The notes under the pieces: generated by a model
Seen by the model: the letters and a program-made list of their open reading frames with translations, nothing else
Told to the model about the DNA's origin: nothing
Databases searched by the model: none
Assembly: GCF_900100355.1 (NCBI RefSeq)
Contig: NZ_FNFH01000008.1
Location: 1-64,000, forward strand
Length of the DNA stretch: 64,000 nucleotides
Origin: Microbulbifer yueqingensis
Lineage (GTDB): Bacteria; Pseudomonadota; Gammaproteobacteria; Pseudomonadales; Cellvibrionaceae
Direction: 5' to 3'
Translations under genes and position numbers: made by a program
In this document: piece after piece, positions 37,420 to 46,773 of the stretch
Position numbering within the stretch: position 1 is the first letter of the stretch
Layout of the letters: every line of letters starts with the position of its first letter

Positions 37420-37574
37420 CCACTTTTCCTCCCTGCACTGTATGCCAGTACATTCGATGATAGGTTTGGAGAACTGAATGTTTACTGAACAAGAGAAAGC
37501 AGGCCGTTAGGCGCAGACTTAAGCCTTTAGTGGCGGCGCAGTGCTCTTCGAGCTCCTGCCTCTAATAAAGTAAA

Positions 37575-37645
37575 GTTTGCGAGACACCCCCAAAGTGGGC
37601 AAATGACATGTCTTAAAATTCGTACTAGAATGAAGTCTCGCAAAC
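37575..37645. repeat. 11-bp perfect inverted repeat upstream of the small recombinase
   Basis: GTTTGCGAGAC (37575-37585) and GTCTCGCAAAC (37635-37645) are perfect complements 60 bases apart, just before the recombinase start at 37663. This fits a resolution site or autoregulatory operator of the downstream protein. Confidence 0.7.
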
Positions 37646-37662
37646 ACTAGGGATTTTGATAC

Positions 37663-38226
37663 ATGGGTGAGACTATCGGTTACGCAAGGGTGAGCACGTC
37701 CGGTCAGAAGATCGAAACACAAGCTCTCAGGCTTCAGGAGCATGGCTGTAGCAAGGTATTTCAGGAAACATATACCGGAGGTAGCACCACAGGCCGAAAA
37801 GCTCTCCTAGGCCTTCTAGAGTACGTCCGCGAGGGCGACTCAGTCGTTGTAACCAAGCTAGATCGACTTGCTCGCTCAGCTATGGATTTAGGGCAGATCG
37901 CTAGCACTCTGGAAGATAAGAAGGTTGACCTGGTTGTGCTTGACCAAAAAATAGACACCTCATCTCCAGCAGGTAAGTTAATGTTCAACCTAATCGGTGC
38001 ATTCGCAGAGTTCGAGCGCGACCTAATCCGTGAGCGCGTCCAAGAAGGGGTCAATAAGGCGAAAGAAAAAGGGGTCCAGTTCGGCAGGAAAGCGAAATTG
38101 ACCAAACAGCAGCTTGAGTCGTTACGGAACGACTTTGCTGAGGGTGAACTGAGCAAAGGTCAACTCGCCGAAAAATATGGATTGTCACGTTCTAGCGTAT
38201 ATCGGCTTGTTAAATCAGAGCACTGA
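37663..38226 (+). CDS. Small serine recombinase (resolvase/invertase type)
   Basis: This 187-residue protein has the full resolvase catalytic domain: IGYARVSTSGQ with Ser11, VVVTKLDRLARS with the key arginines, and FAEFERDLIRERVQEG. A C-terminal helix-turn-helix (KGQLAEKYGLSRSSVYRLV) follows. Proteins of this kind resolve or invert DNA between short sites; the nearby inverted repeat is a likely target. It differs from the large integrase at 39636, so the element carries two serine recombinases. Confidence 0.92.
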   Translation: MGETIGYARVSTSGQKIETQALRLQEHGCSKVFQETYTGGSTTGRKALLGLLEYVREGDSVVVTKLDRLARSAMDLGQIASTLEDKKVDLVVLDQKIDTSSPAGKLMFNLIGAFAEFERDLIRERVQEGVNKAKEKGVQFGRKAKLTKQQLESLRNDFAEGELSKGQLAEKYGLSRSSVYRLVKSEH

Positions 38227-38234
38227 AATCCTCG

Positions 38235-38432
38235 TTAATTAATCATCTTCCTGACTCGCTTTATCTGTGCTGGAGAAAGTTGTACTACGATTAGCTGCAT
38301 TTTTAGTAGGAGGCGTTCTCTCTCAATCCTAGAGTTTGACTTTCCCCATGCTCTGAAGGCGTGTCTATATGCAATTTCGGCTGAGGGTTTTCCCCTACCA
38401 TTCTCTGAAATAAATTTTTTGAAGCTCTTCAT
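38235..38432 (-). CDS. Small basic protein of unknown function
   Basis: This 65-residue basic protein is mostly helical (RGKPSAEIAYRHAFRAWGKS, then LLLKMQLIVVQLSPAQIKRV). No family is recognised; the charge suggests nucleic-acid binding. It follows the Rep-like gene by 30 bases on the same strand and is convergent with the small recombinase. Confidence 0.5.
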   Translation of the reverse strand: MKSFKKFISENGRGKPSAEIAYRHAFRAWGKSNSRIERERLLLKMQLIVVQLSPAQIKRVRKMIN

Positions 38433-38462
38433 TCTAATCTCTCATTTGTTCCTCTCTATTAT

Positions 38463-39017
38463 TTAGCAGCCGAAGTGAACATACTCAGCACCAAGCAAAC
38501 CTATAGTGTCTCCTTTTTCATCAATCTCGGAAGAAAAACTATCAAAGTTTTTTGTTAAGTACTCCTCTAATCGAGAATCTCCGTTATTCTTGTAGGGCTG
38601 AAGTAGCCAACCTCTGTCTCCGATTAAGCGTCTTTTCACTCGATGTTTGGAATTGTGCCCAATAGAAGACAATTTAGGTATCAGCTCCTCAAGGACTATT
38701 CTTATTGGAAACCGGCTCTCCAGGTCTCCTCTTTTATCCCGAATTAAGATATGAAAATGCAGCGTACCGTTTCCACACCTTTCCCTTGCAACAAAACCAT
38801 CGATAAACCTATTTTTATGAAGATACCTCCTTCCAAATAGCCTTTGATTTAAACACTTCATTAGAAAATTCAGACTACCTAAAGCAACGTCATCTTTCGT
38901 TCCTTCTCTAAAGGTTATGGTCAAATGATATTTGTTGTACTCACTAGTTAGCATTTCTTTAAATGCATTTCTCATCTTATTTTTTTCACTATTAATTCCA
39001 TTGTGTAGATCTTTCAT
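38463..39017 (-). CDS. HUH Rep-like protein
   Basis: This 184-residue basic protein resembles rolling-circle replication initiators. A first strand YHLTITFREG is followed by the two-histidine strand TLHFHILIRD, the metal-binding part of HUH endonucleases, with a preceding helix (LMKCLNQRLFGRRY). Candidate catalytic tyrosines occur in the C-terminal third (EEYLTKNF). The start may be ATG 39017 or a GTG at 39026. It suggests the element, or an ancestor, could replicate by rolling circle after excision. Confidence 0.6.
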   Translation of the reverse strand: MKDLHNGINSEKNKMRNAFKEMLTSEYNKYHLTITFREGTKDDVALGSLNFLMKCLNQRLFGRRYLHKNRFIDGFVARERCGNGTLHFHILIRDKRGDLESRFPIRIVLEELIPKLSSIGHNSKHRVKRRLIGDRGWLLQPYKNNGDSRLEEYLTKNFDSFSSEIDEKGDTIGLLGAEYVHFGC

Positions 39018-39040
39018 GGCTCCCACTTTTCTCTTAGGTA

Positions 39041-39096
39041 CAGTTAACCAATCAAGAGCTATTAAGGCTCTTGAGGATTTGCGTTATTGGTAACCA
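39041..39096. repeat. Nested inverted repeats upstream of the Rep-like gene
   Basis: CAAGAGC (39053-39059) pairs with GCTCTTG (39067-39073), and an outer AACCAAT lies opposite ATTGGTAACC. Placed in front of a HUH Rep-like gene, it is a candidate double-strand origin. The gap 39097-39256 shows nothing else. Confidence 0.35.
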
Positions 39097-39256
39097 GAGT
39101 AGCGACGACCGGATATACACGAGCCCCCACTGGTCACTTTTTGAGCAAAGGCTGGATTCTCAGCTCATACTCATACTTCTATTTATGGAATAAGGGGGGT
39201 GTAAAACCGCAATATGTGGTAAATTCGCCAATGAATTTCTACAGATAGCATGAAAG

Positions 39257-39586
39257 ATGAAAAGAAGAGGCAACCCAAACTTTGCTCAGGTACGGAATAG
39301 TGATACCAGGGCAGCTACTAAAGCAGCTCAGGAAAAGGCCCATGAGCGGATCAGAGAAGTTTATTTCCAGATACGGGAGATCATGGAACAAGAGGTTACT
39401 AGCTATACCGGCATCGCTAGTGAGCTAAAGAAAAGAAGAGTGAGGACCGCCAATGGGGGCTTAAATTGGGATGCAACTCGCGTCCGCAACATATTTAAAA
39501 AGATAGCAACTTTTACTCGCGTATCACCAAAGGGGCAGACTTGCCTAGAAGACTTTATGGAGCCGATTGATACATCACAAAAATAG
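39257..39586 (+). CDS. Stand-alone serine-recombinase DNA-binding domain
   Basis: This 109-residue protein resembles the Recombinase domain found in the middle of large serine integrases: TSYTGIASELKKRRVRTANG, then LNWDATRVRNIFKKI. It has no catalytic domain. It may act as a recombination directionality factor, a regulator of the integrase or a relic of an older integrase. It is convergent with the integrase gene, 49 bases away. Confidence 0.6.
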   Translation: MKRRGNPNFAQVRNSDTRAATKAAQEKAHERIREVYFQIREIMEQEVTSYTGIASELKKRRVRTANGGLNWDATRVRNIFKKIATFTRVSPKGQTCLEDFMEPIDTSQK

Positions 39587-39635
39587 CTAAAAAAGGTGTT
39601 TTTCTAATGGGCAAAACAAAATCGTTTGAGGTCAT

Positions 39636-41366
39636 TTATCCATTATCACATTCGTCGAATATACTCACATAATCGCTATTTGCGAGTAACTCGTACTTTT
39701 CTGGGTTCTCCGGATCCGGAATAACAATTTGATAAGCCCCATTCTTGTACCACGACACATAATATGGATTAGATGTTCGGTTTTGCCTACGCATCTCAAG
39801 AAAATCTTCGACCTCGACTTCAGAAAACCCGCCGTCTTCAGTCAGAGTTTTCTTCATGTCAGAGTCAGATACCGGTGGCTTCCTACCGTCCGTGAAAATT
39901 TCGATCTTTTCTACTGTATTCAGTATCGCCTGACTTGCTCTTAGCCTAGCTTCTGCTAGTTCGCTGGAAGCGCCAGAATTTGATATATCTATGAGTTTTT
40001 TTGCGACGGACTGGCTTTCTTGGTGCTTGAGTAGCATAGATGACAATGTATCAAGCTCACTTCTTTTTTTATCTACCAAATCCTTAATACTTTCTTGCTT
40101 TACTTTGTTAAGCTCAATCCTCTGTATAATTTGAGGCAATTCTCCTCCAGACTCAGCCAGATCGATTAAGTTTTCTAGCCTTCTTTCCAGCTCCTCAAGC
40201 TCAGACTCAAGAGCATTGATTTCTAACTTTAGATTTTTCTTTTTATCTACGTCTCCACTACGCATAACTGAGCTAAAGTCTGTGTGGATGGTGTGTGAAA
40301 GAAAAGATTCTTCAAAAGAAAAATAATTCCAGTTTTTCTTTATACAGCCCATACCTCTATGTGCAGAATCGCATATGATATATCTCTGCTTACCCGACCC
40401 CTTTCTTCTATGCTTTATTGATCCACCACAGTATCCACATTTCAAAACTCCAGGAAACAAGCTCGTAACGCCTTCACCCTTCACGCCACCTTTTCTTAAC
40501 CTCGACGATATAGCATTCTGAGCCTGATGGAATAACTCATACGTGATAACTTGAGGAAAGTAGTCTTCGATCACATCGCCTACAGGCGTAGGCTTTCCGC
40601 TGACCATTTTGTGAGGCTGAAAATCCCCCAATACGGCTCTGGTTTTAAGTAGCTTATCAATATAGCTAGTTTGCCAACCTAGGCTTCTTCCCCATGGTTT
40701 AATTTTATTTTCGTTAAGGTATGTGGCAATAGCATTTTTGCCGTGCCCATCGACTGACATCCTGTATATTTCCTTGAGCAATGAGGCTCTCTCCTCAATA
40801 ATTTCATAGGAAGAGCGACCTTCATTAAGTCGCAGCCATGCCGGACACTTTGCCGTGAGCTTTCTCCGCGATATAAGCTTTCGCTTTTGTTCCCAAACGG
40901 CTTTGAGTCGCCTACTTTTTGTGGCAGATTCTTCGTGAGCACGGGACATCAGCGTTAAGGAAATAAACAGTTGCCCTGCATTTGCACCTACTGACTCTTC
41001 GCTATATTCCATTCCGTCGCTCAGAGTGACGATCCTAATACCTGCTGTTAAGATGTTTGAGAAAACGTTAAAAGCTTTTAAGATTTCATCTCTCGACAAA
41101 CGGTCGAGAGACTCAACAATGAGGCAAGATCCTGATGGAACCTCGCCATCTTGCACCAATCTCAAAAAGGCCCCGAGAGCGCCCTTTTCCACATTAGAAC
41201 CATCGAAAGCTGATAAGCCGAGATCTTTCAGAATCAGGCTATCATCCAACTCATATCCATGAGTCTCTGCATAAAGTCGTGTGTCCTCTAACTGCCTCCG
41301 CAGGCTATCTCCTTTTGCCTGAGCTTTTGAACTGAACCTTATGTAGGAATATGCCTTCGGTCTCAT
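39636..41366 (-). CDS. Large serine integrase
   Basis: This 576-residue site-specific recombinase has an N-terminal catalytic domain (YSYIRFSSKAQ with Ser12, LIVESLDRLSRD, then AHEESATKSRRLKAVW), a Recombinase domain (about 185-270), a zinc ribbon (LKCGYCGGSIKH, then CDSAHRGMGC) and a coiled coil (about 350-440). This is the standard build of integrases that insert elements at one attB site. It lies at the right edge of the element in comM and most likely carried out that insertion. Confidence 0.95.
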   Translation of the reverse strand: MRPKAYSYIRFSSKAQAKGDSLRRQLEDTRLYAETHGYELDDSLILKDLGLSAFDGSNVEKGALGAFLRLVQDGEVPSGSCLIVESLDRLSRDEILKAFNVFSNILTAGIRIVTLSDGMEYSEESVGANAGQLFISLTLMSRAHEESATKSRRLKAVWEQKRKLISRRKLTAKCPAWLRLNEGRSSYEIIEERASLLKEIYRMSVDGHGKNAIATYLNENKIKPWGRSLGWQTSYIDKLLKTRAVLGDFQPHKMVSGKPTPVGDVIEDYFPQVITYELFHQAQNAISSRLRKGGVKGEGVTSLFPGVLKCGYCGGSIKHRRKGSGKQRYIICDSAHRGMGCIKKNWNYFSFEESFLSHTIHTDFSSVMRSGDVDKKKNLKLEINALESELEELERRLENLIDLAESGGELPQIIQRIELNKVKQESIKDLVDKKRSELDTLSSMLLKHQESQSVAKKLIDISNSGASSELAEARLRASQAILNTVEKIEIFTDGRKPPVSDSDMKKTLTEDGGFSEVEVEDFLEMRRQNRTSNPYYVSWYKNGAYQIVIPDPENPEKYELLANSDYVSIFDECDNG

Positions 41367-41376
41367 GTCGATCTAG

Positions 41377-42273
41377 ATGCCATTACATTTGTGTTTAATA
41401 TACCACAACATGCTCTTCTACGGGCCGCCGGGCACCGGCAAGACCATGCTCGCCAGCCGCCTGCCGGGCATACTGCCTCCGCTGGGCCGGCGGGAGCTAC
41501 TGGATGTGGCGGCCGTCTATTCAAGCGCGGGGCTGGCCCTGCCAAGCCAACGGCCCTTCCGCGCGCCCCATCACAGCGCCTCCCCCACCGCCCTGGTGGG
41601 TGGCGGCAGCAACCCCCGCCCCGGCGAAATCTCCCTGGCCCACCGGGGGGTGCTGTTCCTGGACGAGCTGCCGGAATTTCCCCGCCATGCACTGGAAATA
41701 TTGCGCGAACCGCTGGAAAGCGGCGAGGTTCGCATCGCCCGCGCGCGCGCCAGTGTATCCTTCCCGGCGGCCTTCCAGCTGGTAGCGGCGATGAATCCCT
41801 GCCCCTGCGGCTACCTGGGAGAGGCACGATGCCGCTGCACGCCGAACCAGGTGCAGCGCTACCGCGGCAAGCTGTCCGGCCCGCTGCTGGACCGGATCGA
41901 CATGCACGTGGAAGTTGCGGCCATATCCGCGGGACAACTGCAGGACGCGCCGGCGGGCGAGAGTTCCGGCGAAGTGCGGGAGCGGGTAATCGCCGCCCGC
42001 AGCAGGCAGGGGGAGCGCCAGCATCGAATCAACGCGGACCTCAGGGGCCGAGAACTGGAGCGCCACTGCAGGCTGGCCGAAAATGAACGGCAGCTGCTGC
42101 GGCGCTCGGTGGACCAGCTGGGATTGTCCGCGCGCAGTTACCACCGGGTACTGAGGGTGGCGCGCACCATCGCCGACCTGTCGGGCGCCGCCACCATCGG
42201 CTGTGAGCACATCGCCGAGGCGCTGGCATACCGAAACCTGGACCGCCGGCAGGCAGTAGGTGCCGGGGCGTGA
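41377..42273 (+). pseudogene. comM: comM (yifB), C-terminal ATPase part
   Basis: This piece carries the AAA+ core and C-terminal domain of ComM: Walker A FYGPPGTGKTMLASRLPGIL, Walker B GVLFLDELPEF, AAMNPCPCGY, and the Mg-chelatase-like C-terminal part ending in HIAEALAYRNLDRR. The first nine codons (from an ATG at 41377) come from the inserted element, so a 298-residue ATPase without its N-terminal domain might still be made. Removal of the element would rejoin GGHN to MLFYG or LLFYG in frame. Confidence 0.93.
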
Positions 42274-42315
42274 AGCAAAACCGGAAATATTCACCAGCAG
42301 TAAGAGTGGAGAACC

Positions 42316-42798
42316 ATGAGCAGGCACAGTGAAGATGCGACTGATCACCCGGACATCATTGCCCTGCCGCCAATCATAGTCCTGGTGTTCCTGGCCGCTG
42401 CCCTGTTGCTGCAGTGGCTGTGGCCACTGTCACTGACGGAGGAACATCGCTACCTGTGGCGTCCGTGCCTGGTCCTGGCCGGAATGGGCCTGGCCCTCGC
42501 CCTGTGGGGCAAGCGCGCGCTGGACCGGGCCGGGACCAACGTGGACCCGCGCAAGCCCACCACCGGTATCGTCAGCGACGGGCCCTACCGCTTTTCCCGC
42601 AACCCGCTGTATCTCGCCCAGGCGCTGGTTTACCTGGGCATCACCCTGCTGTTCAACAGCTGGTGGGGGCCGGCGCTACTGGCGCCCCTGATGGCGACCC
42701 TGCATTTCGGGGTAATCCGGCCGGAGGAGCGCTACCTGCTGGAAAAATTCGGGGGGGAGTACCGCAGCTACCGCAAGCGGGTGCGGCGCTACCTGTAA
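42316..42798 (+). CDS. Isoprenylcysteine/phospholipid methyltransferase-like membrane protein
   Basis: This 160-residue protein has four hydrophobic segments and the conserved C-terminal half of the ICMT/PEMT-type family: GPYRFSRNPLYLAQALVYLG and RPEERYLLEKFGGEYRSYRKRV, which bind S-adenosylmethionine. Bacterial members methylate small lipophilic or thiol compounds; the substrate is unknown. It is 42 bases after comM on the same strand and convergent with the next gene. Confidence 0.85.
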   Translation: MSRHSEDATDHPDIIALPPIIVLVFLAAALLLQWLWPLSLTEEHRYLWRPCLVLAGMGLALALWGKRALDRAGTNVDPRKPTTGIVSDGPYRFSRNPLYLAQALVYLGITLLFNSWWGPALLAPLMATLHFGVIRPEERYLLEKFGGEYRSYRKRVRRYL

Positions 42799-42816
42799 CC
42801 CAGTGTCCATCCCGGG

Positions 42817-43809
42817 CTACTCGGGTTGCAGTTCATCGGCATAGGCGAAGATCGCCGGCGCCCCGCCGGTGTGCCAGAAAAGCACCCGGTCGTCGGCATC
42901 GAAGACCCCGCGGCGCACCATGTCCAGCAGCCCGGCCATGGCACGCCCGGTGTAGACCGGGTCGAGCAGAATCCCCTCGGTGCGGGCCAGGAGGCTGATC
43001 GCCTCCCGCTCGGCCGGGCCCACCACCCCGTAGCCTTCACCCTGGTAGCCCTCTTCCAGCCACAGGTCCTCGGGCCCAAAGCGGCGCTCCCGGCCCAGGC
43101 GCGCAGACGCACGGCCCGCCAGCTCGATGATGTGGGCGTTATATGGCCGTTCGCCCGGCATGTCCTTGTCGACGCCGATACCGACGATTTGGGTCGGCAT
43201 GCGCAGCAGTCGCGCACCGAGCATCAGGCCGGCATGGGTGCCGCCGGAGCTGGACGCGAACACGATATGGGTGAAGGGCCTGCCGCGACCACCCCACTGC
43301 CGCTGCAACTCCTCCAGCGCTGCCACAAACGCGATGGTGCCCAGCTCACTGGAGCCGCCATAGGGCACGAGATAAGGGCGGCGCCCGGCACTCTCCAGGT
43401 AGCGCATCACTTCTCGCAGGTCCTCGCCCTTGCGGTGCTCCCCGGCCCAGTGGAAGTGGCTGCCGAACAGCTGGTCCAGCAGCAGGTTCCCCTGGGATCC
43501 GTCCGGCGCGCGGCCGCCCAGCAGCAGGTGGCACTCCAGACCAAGCGCTGCGGCCGCGGCCGCTGTCTGGCGGCAGTGATTGGACTGGGAGGCGCCAGCG
43601 GTGACGATGGTATCGGCCCCCCGCTCCAGCGCATCGGCCAGGATAAATTCGAGCTTGCGGGTCTTGTTGCCACCGAGCGCCAGGCCGGTCTGGTCATCGC
43701 GCTTGATAAACAGGCGCGGCCCGCCCAGCGCGTCGCTCAGCCGCTCGAGCGCGTGTAGCGGCGTGGGGAAGAAGCCGAGGGACTCTCGCGGAAGCTTGTC
43801 TGTCAGCAT
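42817..43809 (-). CDS. D-cysteine desulfhydrase / ACC deaminase family enzyme
   Basis: This 330-residue PLP enzyme of fold type II carries the cofactor lysine in ALGGNKTRKLEF, the substrate-loop ASQSNHCRQTA and SSSGGTHAGLMLG for phosphate binding. The family includes DcyD (D-cysteine to pyruvate, sulfide and ammonia) and ACC deaminase; sequence alone favours the DcyD side but does not settle it. Start at 43809. It is followed upstream by an acetyltransferase on the same strand. Confidence 0.88.
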   Translation of the reverse strand: MLTDKLPRESLGFFPTPLHALERLSDALGGPRLFIKRDDQTGLALGGNKTRKLEFILADALERGADTIVTAGASQSNHCRQTAAAAAALGLECHLLLGGRAPDGSQGNLLLDQLFGSHFHWAGEHRKGEDLREVMRYLESAGRRPYLVPYGGSSELGTIAFVAALEELQRQWGGRGRPFTHIVFASSSGGTHAGLMLGARLLRMPTQIVGIGVDKDMPGERPYNAHIIELAGRASARLGRERRFGPEDLWLEEGYQGEGYGVVGPAEREAISLLARTEGILLDPVYTGRAMAGLLDMVRRGVFDADDRVLFWHTGGAPAIFAYADELQPE

Positions 43810-43852
43810 GTCACCTCCGTCTGGTTGCCGGGCGGGTTGCAGTGGCCTGGCT

Positions 43853-45299
<1,447 letters not shown>

Positions 45300-45319
45300 C
45301 TAGTGCAACGTCGCAGGTA

Positions 45320-45832
45320 TCAGTGATTGGTGGGCGACTCGTCCAGTGCGCCGGCGGGCGCGACCAGGAAATCGCACTGGTCCTGCCAGGGGAAGGATTC
45401 CGGATGCTCGGCCGGGACAAACCCCAGGCGACGGTAGAGGGCACGGGCGGCGGCATTGTTCTTGAGCACGAACAGGGAGCACTCCGCCGCTTCCAGCTCG
45501 GCACAGCCCCGCCGCGCCAGCGCACGGACCAGCCGTTTGCCCAACCCTTGGCCGCGGCGCCCCGGCGAGACGACCAGGTGACCCAGGTGGCAGCGACCGA
45601 GGCGGCGGTAGTACTGGCCGAACGCCACCATGTGGCCGCAACCATCGACCAGCACCCCGCCGGCCAGCTCGTCCCAGCGGCAGTCCTCGCGGAACGTCGC
45701 CGGTGAAAACGGGAAGCGGAATACCGGCCCGCCCCACTGGAGACACTGCTCCCGGTCAGCTATCCAGGACATCAGCACCTCAAGGTGCTGGGGGCCGGGC
45801 TCGTGCAGTTCTACCACTTCACCCGGCGCCAT
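45320..45832 (-). CDS. GNAT acetyltransferase
   Basis: This 170-residue protein has acetyl-CoA-binding VVSPGRRGQGLGKRLVRAL and the terminal FVLKNNAAARALYRRLGFVP. The first half is less conserved (MSWIADREQCLQWGGP). Substrate unknown. The ATG at 45832 overlaps the yaiI stop, so it belongs to the DUF3565-yaiI-GNAT operon. Confidence 0.88.
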   Translation of the reverse strand: MAPGEVVELHEPGPQHLEVLMSWIADREQCLQWGGPVFRFPFSPATFREDCRWDELAGGVLVDGCGHMVAFGQYYRRLGRCHLGHLVVSPGRRGQGLGKRLVRALARRGCAELEAAECSLFVLKNNAAARALYRRLGFVPAEHPESFPWQDQCDFLVAPAGALDESPTNH

Positions 45833-46305
45833 CACTTGCTCCCGTACTGCGGCTGCCGCTTTTGTCGGGCCAGCCACTTGTCCAGCTGGTCGGCAAAGGC
45901 CTTGCGGTCCTGCTGGTTCAGCGCCGGCGGGCCCCCGGTGTGCATGCCGCTGGCACGCATGGTATCCATAAAGTCGCGCATGTTGAGGCGCGCGCGGATA
46001 TTGGCTTTCGTATGACGCTCCCCGCGCGGGCTCAGCGCGGTGGCGTCCTTGTCGATCACCTCGGCGGCCAGCGGGATATCGCTGGTGATCACCAGGTCCC
46101 CGGCGGCGCAGCGCTGCACGATTTCGTTGTCGGCCACATCGTAGCCGGCGGTCACCTGCATGGACTTGATGTAACGTGACGGCGGCACGCGTACAGGCTG
46201 GTTCGCCACCAGTGTCATTTCGGTGCCGGTGCGCTCGGCGGCGCGGAACAGGATCTCCTTGATCACCACCGGACACGCATCCGCATCCACCCAGATTCTT
46301 GCCAT
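45832..46305 (-). CDS. yaiI: YaiI/YqxD family protein (UPF0178, DUF188)
   Basis: This 157-residue cytoplasmic protein of the UPF0178 family has a start [20 protein letters not shown] and [15 protein letters not shown], both diagnostic. The fold resembles PIN-type nucleases but no function is established. It is overlapped at both ends by its operon partners (a DUF3565 gene upstream and a GNAT downstream). Confidence 0.93.
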   Translation of the reverse strand: MARIWVDADACPVVIKEILFRAAERTGTEMTLVANQPVRVPPSRYIKSMQVTAGYDVADNEIVQRCAAGDLVITSDIPLAAEVIDKDATALSPRGERHTKANIRARLNMRDFMDTMRASGMHTGGPPALNQQDRKAFADQLDKWLARQKRQPQYGSK

Positions 46306-46574
46306 TAATTTGGTTCCTTGTCGCAGCGATCCTGCGGCGCACCTGTCTTGTGGTCCTGCGGCGCGCCTGTCTTACGGTCGAGAGGAGCGCCGCTGTCGCA
46401 CTTCTTGCAATCGAGCCGGTAGCCCAGCATGGACTCGCGCCCCGCCGGGGTGGTCACCCAGAGGCGGCTCTGCCAGGGCGGGTGGTGGCGCACGTGCTGG
46501 TTGTGGCCACAGGCCAGTTGTGCGACCCAGTGATCTTCCTCGTCACGGTGATAGCCGGTGATCGGCTGCTGCAT
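46305..46574 (-). CDS. DUF3565 protein
   Basis: This 89-residue protein fits DUF3565: [20 protein letters not shown] with [15 protein letters not shown] and LDCKKCD, a small metal-binding-like fold with conserved Cys and His. The last 25 residues repeat the unit KTGAPQD, which looks like a recent in-frame duplication and is probably dispensable. The start at 46574 follows the family. Its stop overlaps the yaiI start codon (TAATG). Confidence 0.85.
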   Translation of the reverse strand: MQQPITGYHRDEEDHWVAQLACGHNQHVRHHPPWQSRLWVTTPAGRESMLGYRLDCKKCDSGAPLDRKTGAPQDHKTGAPQDRCDKEPN

Positions 46575-46773
46575 CCCTGGCTCCCGGGTCACGAATATGC
46601 GGCAGTTATAGCGGATAGCGCCGGTGGTGTACACGCACCGGCCAGGGGACAGCCGTGAACGCTGTCGCCAGGGGCAGTCGCATCCGCCCACGGGAACTCA
46701 CTATTCAGTCGCGCACGGGGGCGCCTGCGGCTGATAGAATGCGCAGCCTCGACGCGGATAGATGTATTGCCCC

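Larger units (their letters stand above)
33309..41414. mobile_element. Serine-integrase element inserted in comM, about 8.1 kb
   Basis: An AT-richer block interrupts comM. CCACAACCTGCT (33309-33320) on the left and CCACAACATGCT (41403-41414) on the right form an 11-of-12 direct repeat, and joining them restores the comM frame exactly. A large serine recombinase gene begins 37 bases from the right end and reads inward. Cargo includes two nucleases, a DUF4062 protein, a second serine recombinase, a HUH Rep-like protein and several small unknown proteins. No conjugation or phage structural genes are seen. Confidence 0.93.
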
